Notes: generated from the letters alone by a model not told the origin. A stretch of DNA of 64,000 bases from Sitta carolinensis (GCA_032173965.1 CM063290.1:5345501-5409500), one strand, 5' to 3'. Shown: positions 41,147 to 55,010, counted from the stretch's first letter. Numbers and translations are program-made.

Positions 41147-42627
41147 ATAATGCCAAATTTACATTAAAAAAATTGCAATTTTGAGAAGAAAGGAGGATAC
41201 AAAAGAAGTTTTAATTTCCATCCTAGAAAGAAATACGTTGCCTTAAAACTACTGAGAATCATTCTAAATATTTAGGGACTTATTCTATGGGTTTTTTTTT
41301 TCCTTAAATCACATGTGATTTTTCCATTAGAATCAGCAAAGTGATTCATATGTTCTTTGAATTTGACTGATGTGTCATTGAAAAGCAAAAACCATATGGT
41401 ACCTTTTGTTCTGAGGGAGGAAAACAGCAACGGTACACAAAATAACACTAAATGAAACAGCATGTCATTGAGCCACTCCCTTCCTACAGTCTGCAGTCAA
41501 CCCATCATTGCTGTTTCCAGCAGCTAACAAATGAAAAGAGGAGAACTTTCCTTCTTCAGGAACTCTCCTGAGTAAAGCACAAGAACACAGCTACTTTAAC
41601 TGTCAAGAGATGCTCTACACCGGTGACTACAAATATAAAGTTATGCACATGTTAACATGCTAAAGTTCTGTTAGAAGCTGGGAAATCATATACAGATTAA
41701 TCAAGCCAGCACATCAACTCATTGTATCCCACTGATCCTCCACTGAAAACAGCTGGTCTTTTGCTAGAAGTACTCTGCCAGAAATGGGACGTGATTCAAT
41801 ATTGCAGCATCAGAGATGCCTTTGTTAACTGCAGCAATCCTCGGAGTCAGCAGAATTACTGTTGAGTATAAATACATTTTCTGACAAATCTCAAGCAGAC
41901 CAAGAATGCAATCCCTGGCAATCAGCAGATGCGCTTTACATTCAGCAACTTTGTCAGGATGTTGCTTTAGATTGATGGTAATTACTGATGTGTCATTTGG
42001 GGTGTGTTGTTGAGCAAAGTCCATTAAAACTCAATTTGTTTCATCAGTTAGCACCCGGCTTACATTATGCAGCATGTCCAAGGAACATTCACACTGGAAT
42101 TGTAAAGGTGTGCATGAGACTGGGGAAAAAAAATCTTCAAAATGCAATGGCACAATAATTCTGGTTTTCGTGCCTGTGGTCTACCAGATCCTTTTTCTAG
42201 CCTTGTAATTCGGAGCCAGGTTCAACTCCCTCTTCCACTACAGCTTTCCTCTATAAGCCTGGCCTTTCACTCCTCTCTTTGTGATTTCTCCTTGTTCCTA
42301 TAAATTGAGTATTGCTATTAACTTATTATTCAAGGTGAGGATAAAAACATAACGTTCTGTAAACCATCCTGATTTCCAGAGTAATTCAGGGCAGTGCTTA
42401 AATGTCATAGAAAAAAGAACAGTAATAGACCATTTATATTTTGTTCCCTCAGCCTTCTCCCTAAGGAGCAGATCATGACTGAAATCAAAGAAGATCATGG
42501 GACCTGGGTTTGTCTGTGCCGTATGGAAATGTCTGACTGAGAGGAGGGAGAGGTGGCAGGTGTTGTGCAAGGAGCAGCTCCAGGAGAACACAGTGTCCTT
42601 TATCTGGCTACTGCAGGATTTCTGAAT

Positions 42628-42628
<1 letters not shown>

Positions 42629-42656
<28 letters not shown>
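42629..42656. repeat. T28 homopolymer tract
   Basis: An uninterrupted run of 28 T lies between TTCTGAATC and AAGATTATGATG. No mobile element is recognised around it. Confidence 0.9.
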
Positions 42657-42662
<6 letters not shown>

Positions 42663-45600
42663 ATGATGCTGCAACAGCATCAGCAGAAATCTCCTCCTCT
42701 TAGTCTGCTGAAAAGCTGTGAATTGAATTGGTTTAATAAGCCCTCTTTTAATGCTCTTTCCTCTTCCCAACTTTTCCTTTCCACCTGTTGATTCACTTCC
42801 TTTACACGAACCTTAAGAACACTCTGTTACCTCTCTAACATAGTCATGCCCAGGGCTGTGGTGAGGTTCTAAGCCTTTTACAATAATAAACATCTGAAAT
42901 CACCTGTCAATACTTACTGTCTGCAGTCTCTAGTTTCAGACAAGATGGCATTTAGTTCTGTGAGTTCCTTCCTCCTACCTTCAATTCATGTACCTGAATG
43001 AGGCTTCCTATGATAGTTCTCTTTCCACAGCTAACATTTCTTGGATGAAAGTGAAATATTTCCCCACTGTAAATAATACAGATAACATTATGTTGTCCAC
43101 GCAAAGAAATATTTGGTTTAGTGACCAACTTTGCATACGTAACAAAATCCCTTGAAGGCCCAAATTCTGTGACTTTTCTCCCCTTGAGTGTCTCTTCCTG
43201 TGCAATTAAGGAGGCTGTTTTCAGTTACTTAAGAGAAATAAGTGGAGGAGAATAGAGCCCTAAGAAATGAACATTAGTTATCCCAAAAGGGACCTAGTGA
43301 GAATTGAAGCTTAAAAGGGTCTACACAGTTTAATTCATGTACCATCTGTTTTTGGGAAAATTAGCACAGATTAGATTTTCCAACTCATCTGAGGCTAAGA
43401 AAGTGCCTTTAGAACCTGTAGTATTTGCTTAAGTATTAAAAACAAATTAGCACCATTTTACTTTCCGTGTGAATCCTGTACATACCAGCTCCCTTTGGAG
43501 TAAGCTATAGGAATTGTAACAGCAGAATAGCAAAGTGTTGCCTCTCAGCCAGCCACTCCTTGTCACAATGTTTCTGAGCTGCTTTATGGAAAGGCTTGAC
43601 ATTCTTGTGCTCTTCTGAGCACTGTTTTGTTAGATGTGACCATTTCGTATAAATTCTGTTACTGCTCAGGGCTGAGAATCTGCTCCCTGTGACCTCTGAC
43701 TGGCGTTCCTGCACTCGGTTTGGCTGTAAGGGGGTGTTGTGAGCTTAAAGACATCTAATTTAATGCAGAACTAACAGAAGAATATAACCCTCAGACTCAA
43801 AGAGTGGGTAATTGTATTGTATCAAAGAATTACATTATAATTACAGGATAGCTTTCAAAAAAGAAAAAGTTATTATATTTTAAAACACATGACAGAAACA
43901 TGAAATAATTAAGGTTTTCTTGCTCGGTTTTCCTCGGTTTGCCACCTACCAGATTTCTGGGTCCTGAGGGCCAGCAGGTGGGACCAGCCCTGCTGAATGA
44001 GGCTGTTGTGATGCTCTCCAAGTAGGCAACATTGAGCACCAGGCTTCCTGCCGTGGACCAAATATAGGGAACAGTAAATGCAAAGTTAGCATCTTTAACA
44101 GAGTATTTACCTCAGCTGGACTCTGTTTTTCTTCCACTCTTACTTGTTGCAAAAATCTTTAAATGTAGGGCAGTTTCAGGTTTTGGGAGCTGGATGGCCT
44201 ATGTACACATATTTTTCTTTTCAGAGATTTCCAGATTCTTCAGCTTCCAGTCATCTCACATACTTAATTCTATGAAACATCAATTATTTTATGCCACCCT
44301 TTAAATATTAGTTGTGACACTTCATTGATGCTGTATGCTTGATGCTGTGCCTATGAATGTAGTTACTAATATGATGCTTTTACATATCTCAAAAGATGAA
44401 AGGCCTGGAATTACACCCTTGGTTTGACCTGGCAAATTTTCTTGACTTGACTAGAATTAGATTTAGCAGAGCAATGACCCTGGTCCATCGTTTTCAGATG
44501 AAGCAGGGGTAATGCACAGGATGCTCACTGCAGAGGAGGAGGACAGGGTGCAACATCCAACAGAAAAACGGAGCTCTGCATTTACTTGAGGCTGCAATTA
44601 TGCAGCCTTTCAAAGAACTCTCTAATTGTAATTAAACAGAGTAAAAACATGAGCAAGTAAAGACTTTAGGTTGGTACTGCAGACAGTACCTGTGCTTTTG
44701 TGCTGGTACTATTCTGGGGAATGGGAGTTCGTTTGGATATCACCATGCTGGTTGTGTGTGCCCACGTGCTGGGGCATTTTTTAATCATCCCTCTAAATAA
44801 AGGTACTCCAGCCCTGCTTTTGTGGTACCAAGGTGCCAACTGCAAGGTGAGACTCAGAGTAGTACAAGGCTTGTTCTGGTACTACAGAAACCCACTGAGA
44901 GTTAATCGGCGATTTTTCACAGACGACATCTAATCTATAAGTATAAATTACTTTTCACTCCTATTATGCCTTAATTGAAGTGCACCAATGTGAAACTGCA
45001 ATAGATGGAGCTTCAGTAATTCTAGCCTCAATTAACTTTGTGTGGATTCGAGTCTTTTTACCTTCCTTTTCCATGGACTAAGGATAATTCTTTGACATCT
45101 CGTATATATTTAAATTATTGCTAGAAAAGTTTGGGGGTATGCTTGTGATGAAGTATTCTGTAAGACCACTCTGAAGACATAGGCAGGAGTTGTGTGTATG
45201 ATTTAAAATTAATACATGTCTTTTATATCCTACTGTTTTGTTTAACAGCTGTACCATCAGCAGTAGCCAAATCCCTCAGGATTCTGCTGGGGAGGAATAG
45301 TTTAATAGCAATCATTTTTTGGGTAAATGGCAGTTACCATCTCTGTAACAGCTATCCTCATCCCATACTTGACTTTTCTTCAGCTCCCTGCCTTTAAGAC
45401 ACAAAATGTGTGTTGCTGCAGAGTAAAATCACAGTGAAGAAATAAAGAACCTTGCTGTCTGGAATAGGAAATTCAGACACTTCAGAGAGCAAAAAATTAT
45501 ACTGGGAAAGGCAGGATGCTGTGTAGGAAGAGAACAGGCATATGGTGATGCAGTTAATTCTTAGTTACTTCACATTTTACCAGAACTGATATATATTTAC

Positions 45601-48600
45601 CAGAAAATTAGATTTGATGCCTCTATCTGGGCATATATGCTCTTACAAATGTTTCTGGTGTTCAGTTAATAGCAATGAAAACAGCATAAGAATCCCACTA
45701 GCACCAGCCTGTGGATTAAAATAGTTGTTTACAACTTATTTTTGTTACAGACCTTCCCAAGTTTTCCCTCTGGTCAAAAAGAATGTTTGTGTTTGCTTTT
45801 AATTGGTTTGCTCTTCTGAGTGATCTTTTGCCACCGATAAAAAGCTCACAGACTTCGAGAGGTCAACAGGTATAAAGTGGAAAACCTGCTGTATTTCTTG
45901 GCTTTCTCACTGTTGGCCAAAGGCTTTTCTCTGAGTCAGAAGATTCCCAGGCTCCTGCTCACGAGGTACAAGAGCTGCAGCAGGGCAGCAGGAGTGGGGG
46001 GATGGCACAGGTGGGACAATGAGTTTGTCACCCCCAGAGCCTATGGAGAGAGCGTGGCAGGTCGTTACCACTGGGTAAAAATACAGCCACGTGTTCCCGA
46101 GGAGCTGGTAAATAATCAATGGGAGATGTGCCCCGAGTTTATTTCAAGGAGCATGGTGCACACAGATAAAAATCCACATGAATAACAGGACTCCAAGAAT
46201 GATGCTGATGCTGATGAAATAGGATTAAGCTTTGCAAAAAGAGGAAAGGTGAAGGAAGAGAGAAAGAGTGAAGATAGAAGTTTTCTTTCTCAGGCTTTCT
46301 CAAAGCTTATTAAAATTTCCAGAACTGTCTTCACTGAGCAGGCCACACAAGTCAGGTCTTGATTATTTAAGTCTGATGTGTTGTTTAACACACACATTCA
46401 AAAGCAAGGCAGGATTTTTGTGACCTCTACCTGTATTCTACTGTTCATAAAACTTTCCTGAACTGAATCTTATCTCAACAGTCACACATTCCAAAGGCCT
46501 CCAGTTGTGGTTTAAGAATGCAAGCAATGACATACTGGATGGAGTTCTTCATAAATTGATCCAATGGTTAATCTTTTCTATTTCTTTTCAAATAAGGAGA
46601 TTTGAGTTCATAGTAAATTATCTGTGTTCTGATTGAAAGATTGCACTTCCAAATAGCTACTAGGCTTCTAACTAGTGATTTACATATGTAGACTTCTAAC
46701 TTCCTTTTCATCAGCTCATAGAATGTATATTAGCATTGATTGGACCCTCATTGCAAATCTCAATACTGGGAAGAAGAATCAAAAATTATGGCACTGCCCC
46801 TCTCAATGGAACTCTTAATTTTTTATTATTTTTAATTTCTAAAGTATGAATTTTCCCTTCTAGTGAAATTAAACCCATCCTTTCTCTCATTTAACACACA
46901 GACAAAATTCTGACAAACTGCATGGCATTATTGGGAAAAAAAAAAAAAAAAAGCATTAATATGGGGCCAGAGTGACCATTATAAAGTAAAGATGATTTCC
47001 AGGCTAAAGTCAGAAAAAATGTTCTCTGGCATGTAATAATCAATTAAAATTTATTACCTAAAAGATGTGAACTGCATGTAATTCTAAGTAGTTGCACATA
47101 TTACCCAGCTTATTATACAGGAAAAATGTCTTGGATATATTGGGTAGAATGATCTTCAAGTCCCATCTGGGCTATCTTCAAATAATGAACTCATTTTGCC
47201 CAAATCTTGAATGAAAATGGAAAGCACAGTTTTATGGGGTCAGTTTTCATCTTTAAAGCCTTGCATATTAAGAACATTGATATTTGTTAACTCTCCTCTA
47301 TAAAATCTCTTCTGGGCTTGTAGCTGCTGCCTTGAGTTGTATCATCTAAAGTTTAAAGTCATGGAGTATTACATGAAAGGCCAGCGTATCTTAATGCCTG
47401 GTTCCTGAGCTTGCTACTGAAAATGGGGGTGCTGAGAGACCCTAGTGAAGGGCAGATATTTGGTGCAATGGGCTGTGGGCTGCTTAATTTTGCATATTGC
47501 ACTCCTTGAAGGAAGCAGGACTGGAAGAGCTGGGCACTCAATCCAGATGAGATCCAAAAAGATAAGAACCTCTCCCTCGGGGCATTGCTGTCTCCTGCCA
47601 AGTAGGACAGTCAAGTGTTGGGTTTGGCTGTGGACTTTTCTGCTCTCTCATGTAGCCTTTCCTCATCCTCTGGGCTTTGGCTGAGTATTTTGAAAGGATC
47701 AGTCTGCCTTTGATTTTTGTTACTCCACACATTATCCTGTAAGATTTTTGTTTGTCCATGCTGTCTTTTTGGGAAGATTTTATCTATATTTTTGCAAAAG
47801 TTCTCAGGTGGTGTTTCATAAGAGCATTGCTAGTGGATTACTTAGTAATATAATGTTCATTTCCTGTGAAGACTTCATATGCAACTTATAAATACTTTAA
47901 ACTAAAGCTTGAGTTGCTCCAGAGCATGACCCAGCCATGTACTAATAATTATGGTTTTTACCTTGTGGAAGACATTTAAGCAGATGTTCTCAGATAGCAG
48001 TAGAATTTCTTGTTTTTTCCAAAATGAGAATATTCACAGATATCTGCCATTGTCTGTATCAAACCCCATCTTTTTTCTTGTATTTTTCAAAGAAGAGGAC
48101 ACATTCAAATCAAAGGCACTCCAGCTGCCTCTTGTGTCCACCCATGCCATAATGTCATTCATCAGTTCTTAAGGCTCACTTCTTCTTCCTAATATGTGTC
48201 AGCACACATCACTTAAAATCTTCTTGAATTAGTACCTGCAGCTGTGTTTCTGAGACTGGGCTCGCCTCCTCCTTTTCTTTTTTGCTTTTACAGCGTATCC
48301 AGAAATCGGTATTAAAGATCTCATCTAGCAGACTGGCCCATTGCTTATAGAGCTCTCAAAGTGTCTCTGAGATTGATATCAGACTTTCCTTTGACTTCAG
48401 CCAAGATCAGCTATAATGAGTTACCACGGAGCTGGTCTCTCGTGTGGCTGTGCTGTACTTGGAGCGGGGCTGGCAAGCAGAGAGCCCCTTTGATCCCTGT
48501 TCCCTCTGTCAAAGCCTGCCCCACACCACAACCCCCTGTGCAGCCATGGGATTGCAGGGACAAGGCTGAGATGTCAATATAGTGCACACAGAAAACACCC

Positions 48601-48825
48601 AGAATTTGAGAGCCTCCCCACAACTGTCCCGACCTGAGGGAAAAGGCAGAGTGGGGTATAAGCATTGACAATGTGGAGGAGAGGCAGATACAGATTTTCA
48701 AAGCACTCTCAGACTTTTATCATCTCTTTACTGAAACTTTAAAGGCACAGTCACCCTCTTCTCACAGACTTCAAAGAATTATGGATTTATAATCTGTTTC
48801 AACATCTACAGGATGCTTAGAATTT

Positions 48826-49032
48826 TAGAATCATAGAATGGATTGTGTTAGACCTAAAAGATTGTCTAATCCAGCTCCCTGCCATGGGAAGGGGACACTT
48901 TTCACTTCCCAGGATGCTCCAAGTCTCCTCCAACCTGGCCTTTGGGCACTTCCAGGGATGGGGCAGCCCCAGCTTCTCTGAGCTACCTGTGCCAGTCCCT
49001 CACCACCCTCACAGGGAAGAATTTCTTCAGGT
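48826..49032 (-). mobile_element. CR1 LINE 3'-end fragment, reverse orientation
   Basis: Starting at AGAATCATAGAATGG, the sequence passes through CTGCCATGGGAAGGGGACAC, CTCCAACCTGGCC, CACTTCCAGGGATGGGGCAG and CCCTCACCACCCTCACAG, ending near GAAGAATTTCTTCAGG. This is the reverse complement of the CR1 3' region, about 207 bp long and 5'-truncated. It lies antisense to NLGN1, 257 bp from a CR1 fragment of opposite orientation. Confidence 0.9.
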
Positions 49033-49289
49033 ATCCACCCTTTTGTAGGGTCCAGCCACTTCATTAATATTAATTTAAAGAATTTTGTACCCTGGATGTG
49101 TGCTAAAAATTGTAGCAGTATACCAATGCTGAAATTGCACATCAGAATTGATAGATCATCACACATACTCTTCCATGCATACTTAAAAAATGCCAAATGA
49201 TCTGTTGACAAGCTTGTGTATTTACTGATTCAACCCTGTAAATTGTTTACTTTGGTGAAATGATTGGGAATTTCCAAAGGCAGCAGCTC
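49033..49289 (+). other. NLGN1: Intronic spacer between two CR1 fragments
   Basis: This AT-rich unique spacer shows no recognisable feature. The two flanking CR1 fragments have their truncated 5' ends facing each other. Confidence 0.6.
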
Positions 49290-49428
49290 TGCCCAAGGAA
49301 GTCACCAGCCCTGGAGGGATTTAAAAGATGTGTAGATGTGGCACTTGGGGACATGGTTCAGTGGTTGGCTTGACAGTGCTGGGTTTTTTCAAGGATTTTT
49401 CCAAACTACATGATTCCATGATTCTGAA
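49290..49428 (+). mobile_element. CR1 LINE 3' fragment of a second subfamily, sense orientation
   Basis: The order GCCCAAGGAAGTCACCAG, CCCTGGAGGGATTTAAAAG, ATGTGTAGATGTGGCACTTG, GGGACATGGTTCAGTGG, CAGTGCTGGGTT, and the ending ATGATTCCATGATTCTG is the CR1 subfamily type with a GGCACTTGGGGACATGGTTTAGTGG core. The end is degraded. It differs from the neighbouring copy at 48826-49032, so the two are independent insertions rather than a duplication. Confidence 0.87.
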
Positions 49429-51709
49429 ACAGCCAGGAGAGAGTGCATCATGATTGCAGCATGGTACTACATACATTTCATGGAGTTAAACTAAAATCTT
49501 GCACTTCTGAAATCATTAATCTCATTACTAAGATGTATAAGGCAGAAAGCTACAGAAACAGACAAGAAGTTTGCTAATGTTGCAATCACTTTTCTGTATA
49601 TGAAATGAATTTCACACAAAACACCTGCTTGAGCAGCATTTTCAGAATACTTACTTGTCTGATTCTCAAGCAGAGGTACACTGCAGATGTCTGTAGAGGA
49701 ATATTTTTCATGCACTGAATAGTTCATATTCTCCTACATTTTTCTTATGGGAGTTCCTAGTCCTTTTAGTCACCTTATCCCCTATCCATGACTAAAATAT
49801 GCCTTTAAAATTAGGAAGTGCTGGTCAGCAAAGCGAGGAGCAGTATCCTCTGCTTCATGAATATCACATGTACATTAATGTGCATGGTGCTGCTGCCCAT
49901 GTAAATCATTCAGATTAGTTAGCTGATGTGAATTCTAGAGAGATGGCTGAGATGAAAATAAATGTGCTCTTTAAGTTTAACCATCTCTCTTAAAATTTGC
50001 TTATCTTGCTCACATTCCTATCTGAGTAGGCATAGTTTAAAGGGCAGTGGAAAATTTCTGTACATGGCAATTACCATTCAATATTAATAGAAGGTGTTGA
50101 ACTAAAGTCCTAAGCAATGAATCCAGAGGGAATACAAATTCTTCCCTCAGAAACTACTCTTTATTCTTCCACTATGCATTGGTGCATTTATACTTGTACA
50201 ATCTAACATTTGCTTTTAACAAAATTAAAGCTGGCATTTGACTGCACGGGGAATTGTAACTGGAAACATAGCTAAATTATTATAACACATGCCTAAACAG
50301 GTGGGTGATATCAAAGCCTTAAGTGTTACTGCTCTCAGAGACACAACTCTTGGAAAAAGCCCTTTAAGAATGTCAGACCAGTTTTTATATGCACTTGTGC
50401 TTTATTTTTAGAGTAGCACTCGTTGTGTATTTTCTCACAGGCAGAGTTTTTTTTTGTGTGTGTCCAGCAAGACATTCTGCCCCTTGCTTCCATCCAGCCA
50501 CGAAGGTCACTGGGGCATCAAACACTCACAGGGACAGAGCTCGTTAGAGGGATGGTTTGGGTCTCTTGTGAGGTGAAATGGCACTTGCATACCCACCAGC
50601 CTGCACCTGGTCTCTCACTGCATCACTGGGTTGTAGCAGTCCCTTATATTAGGGAAAATTCTGTCTTAGCCTCCCTCTCTGCATTAATTTGAATCTTCAA
50701 ATTAGGACAGAGCTTAAAATAATGCAAACTACCTAAGGTTCTCAACTAAATATTTCAAGTTTCCAAAGTCTATTATTTTATTTACTCTTCAAAAATGCTG
50801 GAATCATATTAGAAAAAGATTTATCTGAATGGCAAGCAGAAATCATTACCCAGGCAGATAAGTCTATAAAGCATTAAAATTTATCTTAATACAAAATAGA
50901 GGGCCTGGTTGTGGCACTCTCTGCATATTTGTCTATCAGACATGTAACAGAGAAATGGTCCAAATGAGTTTAATAAATCTCTTTCTTAAACTCACAAAAG
51001 ACCACATCCTCACTTCCATAATTGTATTAGAGTCTGCTCCTCTGGAGGAGATAAAAGAAGAGATAACCTCTCCATTCAGAATATAAAATAGCAATTGTTC
51101 AGCTGATGATTGGAATATTTCCAGTAGAAGGACTTAATTATGGAACAAAATTAGCTCAATCTGACCTTTTCAGAGAATAATGCAAAACTAAGTTTTTTGC
51201 AAATGTCTTCCTGGAATAACTGAAATAAGGAATAATTTACTTCCCTCTTTTTACAAGAGCAAAAGGTGGCAGAATATGATAGCAGCGTTCTCGGTGAGAT
51301 GACAGTCCAAGGATAATAATAAGACAGTATGTGCAGAAAGAGATAATATATTTTAATAGACTACCTGATACAGTTTAAAAACAGAGAAGCTTTCAGACAC
51401 ACCAGACCTTTTCAGTAAGAGCAGGTTTCCCTCTGTGACTCAAAATTGCAAACTTAATAACTAGATGGTGTAATGGTTGTGTCATAGGAACACACCAAAA
51501 TGTGTGGTATCGATATCCATTACACACTGAAAGATCCTCTTGGGATAAAGCAAAGCCTATTGTTCCAATCTCTCTTCTATCTCTGATAAATAGGAATAAG
51601 TACCTGCACCCACAGACCAACAGGCTGGGGATGATGCTGCTGTTGAAGCACTTCCCTCTGGGGGTTTAGTTCTGTGTATTTGGCTGCATTGAGGCACTCT
51701 TCACCAGGA

Positions 51710-52078
51710 AAAAAAAAAAAAAAAAAAAAAAAAAAACAGGCCACAAACTGGAAAGAAAAACCTCATCTGTTTTATCAGTCCCATCTCTGATTTCTTGACA
51801 TCCTGAATGCTCCTCAGCCATGCTGATACCACTGCGTACAAGGAAAAAAAGGCATGAACAGGTGGTGATATTAACAGGCTTCTTATGGTTCTGAAAAATG
51901 AGATAGAAATGTTTCGTGTCATGAAAGTCAACATCAATCATCATCCATCTTGTGCAGATATGGAAATCAGCCAGTGTGGTTCTTGCTGAGGAGGCGTGAG
52001 ATATTTCTTTTGCATCAGAGCTGTTGCTGTGGACACAAGTCATAATTTGTTTAATATAGATGAATGAGTTACTAACAC

Positions 52079-52112
<34 letters not shown>
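51710..52112. repeat. A27 and T30 tracts in inverted arrangement
   Basis: A27 (51710-51736) and T30 (52083-52112) flank 346 bp of unique sequence. On one transcript strand the two could pair as a hairpin. The flanks of the tracts do not extend the inverted repeat, so there is no evidence that this is the terminal repeat of an element. Confidence 0.8.
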
Positions 52113-52116
<4 letters not shown>

Positions 52117-53192
52117 AACTGAAAGCTCCCCCTCCTGGCACATTCCCTGAACTGAATGCAAGGTTCCTGATTCTACTTTTAGCAACAGGAGATTCATGAA
52201 GATTCGTTAAAAGTAGTGTAATTACAGTCTCCCAAGGATTTCCCATTTCCCCATCCAGCTATGGGACTTGATATGAACTGATTTGACACCAGGGGTTTGT
52301 CCTAAGGCTTTGCCTATAATTTTAATCTGTTGCTTTTCCAGGCAAAGACTTATGGTTTCTACTTTGCTGCATATTTCACAGAGTAAAGAAAACAACTTTT
52401 TCAGAAAGTTTGAGAGTTCACATTTGTGTTCCTACAGAGTGATTGGTGTAGCTCAGCTATAACCCCACCATCTAATTTCCTAATAAATGCCTTGGAATAA
52501 TTTTGAGAAATCTACTGGATCTCTTTGAAGCAATGCTGCAACTCTGCTGAGAACAGATCCTGGCCAGGCCCAGGGAATCTGAAAGCCAGGGAAGGCAAAA
52601 AAGCAAAGAGGGAGATGTTTATGTCACATGTTTGGTAACTGCTGTAACTGCTCTCATCTCATTGCTGCCTGTGCTTTGGGGACTGCCAGTCCCTCTAATC
52701 CCTTGAATCAGTGCAGTCACTTATGTGCTTAATGTGATGAGCTGATTTGTCATCAATTTCCACAGCCATACACTTAGGCAAAGAAAGGGGGAGACTTTCC
52801 CGGCGTGTACAGCCATAGGATCCTGCAGTTCCCATCAATTCCTACATTGTAATTTTGTTACAGACTCTGGTACCATCCCTCAACTCCAAGCAGGCTGACA
52901 AAGGCAGTGACACTGGTTAGGGAGCTTTCATTAGATTTGCCATTGCATTCAAAGACATCATCCCTCCATGTCCTTAAAAATTATTTATGGGGAACAACAT
53001 TTTATTGGTGCATGAAGACAAGAATGAATGTTCCTGTGCAGGCAGGGTGGTGCTGGGACCATGCTTTCACACAGCCATGCACACCAACCCTCTGGCCACA
53101 TGGAGAAAAAGTGAAGGACTGTGAAGCAGAGTGAAATAACATCATCATAATCTCAACTCAGTGCTGAGCTGTAATAGTAAAGTGAGAATGAG

Positions 53193-53209
53193 TGAATGAA
53201 TGAATGAAT
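53193..53209. repeat. Short TGAA tetranucleotide repeat
   Basis: About four TGAA units in a row are visible. It is a minor microsatellite. Confidence 0.8.
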
Positions 53210-54020
53210 TATAACTATGTCTTCCTTTCTAGGCTTCTCCTGCATACCAAGCTATTTTCTTATACGGTAGTGATGCTACTTTGCTTTTTATGCAGTTAGG
53301 TAATAAATATGGCAGGTTTCAGTTGTAGAAGAGTGGTTATTTTAAAGTCTAGCATAGAGTAACAATTTACTACACATACAATGAATGAAGTGTGTCTATT
53401 AGACTTGGTACATTAGGTCTGGAAGTGGGAGAATTGCTGGCTTGGCACCTCATGCCAATTTCCTCTTCCCTCTCTGTGGCAACACAAACCAGGATTGACC
53501 TACACAAACAAAGCTGCTCGCCCTAAATGAGGCAGAGCTCAACTGCTGAGGCAGTGAGGCCAATGAGCTTTCAGTGCCATGTACAGCAAAGAAGGGCTGT
53601 TAGTTAAAATGTCTCTATACATAGGGCAGAACATCAAATGCAAGCTTGCCACTTGAAACCAAATCAGAGTAATAATAAAGTAACAAATGACACATTCGTT
53701 ATATCCCTGAATGTAGGTACACACATGCACCTATCTGTATTCTTGTAAAAGCCTTGCTATATAGATGTATATGCACGTGTGGCTTCTTAGAAATGTCTCA
53801 AAAGCTGCTTTTATTGTCATAATGAAAGAGTAGGACTCCTTTGAGAGCTATTTGTCTACAAAACTACTGCAAACTTCCTTTGAGTAGGCTGTCTGCACTC
53901 AAGAGAGTTGAATCAGTAGAACTTTGACGAGACTAGAAGACCCACTGATATCTAATTAACGTGGAAATAATTGTTGTAATCGTTGCATTTCTCTACAAAG
54001 CATGTGCTGAAAGCAGTTAC

Positions 54021-54078
54021 ATGATGTAGTGTGCATCGAATCAGTTTGATATGCAAATGGAGGTATGCACTACTTCAT
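54021..54078. promoter_or_regulatory. Candidate intronic element: POU octamer within an inverted repeat
   Basis: A perfect octamer ATGCAAAT (54051-54058) lies between imperfect inverted arms, GTAGTGTGCAT (54026-54036) and ATGCACTAC (54065-54073). The arms extend to ATGATGTAGTGTGCAT against the reverse complement ATGAAGTAGTGCAT. Octamer sites are bound by POU-domain factors, several of which act in neurons. Regulatory function is inference only. Confidence 0.3.
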
Positions 54079-55010
54079 AATGCTGGTAGTATTTAAACAT
54101 TTGTTTATTAAGCTGAGAAAATTGGAAATATCAACAAACGGGGTCCAAAAGCACTGCCTTATATCAACAGAGACTTTCTTCAGAGTTTTTACTGTACTTT
54201 TTAGAGTCAGTAGGCTCTAATGACAAGAGTAACAGCAATGCTAAATGTGAAGGGACTGCTGGGAGTAAATTGTGGAACAGTCATTCCTGCACCTGACACA
54301 TTCCAACACTTTTCCTCCAGGAACAAAAGGGAGCAATTGTAGTGCTCTCCAGATTACCCCTGAGCTCTTACCTTTTTGCTGTTAAGGGGTCGTGGAAACA
54401 ACCTAAATTTTTATCCATTTAATGTAGATTCAATTAACTCAGGTTAATGACTACGGGGTGGAGCTCAGGGAGTTGAGAGCTAGCTCCCGTTGTTCAGCCT
54501 GGCTCGTCCTGTGACATAAGCTGCATTTTTGGGTGGAGAAAAAAGTAAAGGACAATGAGTTGCCAGACAGGATCTAGCAGAGTCTACAGGGATGTGTAAT
54601 CATTGCATCTCAGGCACATACAAAGCCCATGGCTGCATCCAAGCACAGAAACGCAACGCACAGTTGATTAAATCACGTACAAAAAAACCTGCATCATATT
54701 TATTTCCTAAACTTTTACTCTTAAATGCAGTACAATCAACACAAAGTCTTTTGGAGAAATAAGCTGTGACCTGTTAAGATTTAGATGAGTATTTTGCCTG
54801 GGATGTATCTTCGTCTTTGCTACATATATTTATCACGGCCCAAAGAGTGGATACTAAATATTTTTTTATTTCAGGAGGAATGCAAAATTGCAAATCGGTT
54901 CCCTATGGAAAATGATGTAAAATTATGGAAAATTAAGTTGCACAATATTTAATGGCATATACTTCTGAAATCTTACTTGGAAGATTTTAACAGGATCACT
55001 CAGAAGAGCT

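Larger units (their letters stand above)
33781..48825 (+). other. NLGN1: NLGN1 intron, long unique stretch
   Basis: No exon, RNA gene or recognisable mobile element was found. Simple-sequence features are T20 at 34880-34899, a CAA run at about 36178-36193, a 20-bp AT palindrome at 40309-40328, (TA)n at 40445-40457, T28 at 42629-42656 and A17 at 46936-46952. A 15-bp word (TTTTAAGTGTCTTCC) occurs twice, 22 bp apart, at 41110-41124 and 41132-41146. Short open frames such as 41764-42024 (-) show no recognisable domains. Confidence 0.7.

Noticed and set aside
41764..42024. 86-codon open frame, - strand, with balanced amino acid composition
   Set aside because: It looks more protein-like than most, but I recognise no family, see no flanking exons or promoter, and no retrogene signature.
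54874..54900. TTTATTTCAG followed by GAGGAATGC, resembling a 3' splice site
   Set aside because: The following sequence does not encode any part of neuroligin and no matching donor is apparent; the acceptor at 55046 explains the exon.
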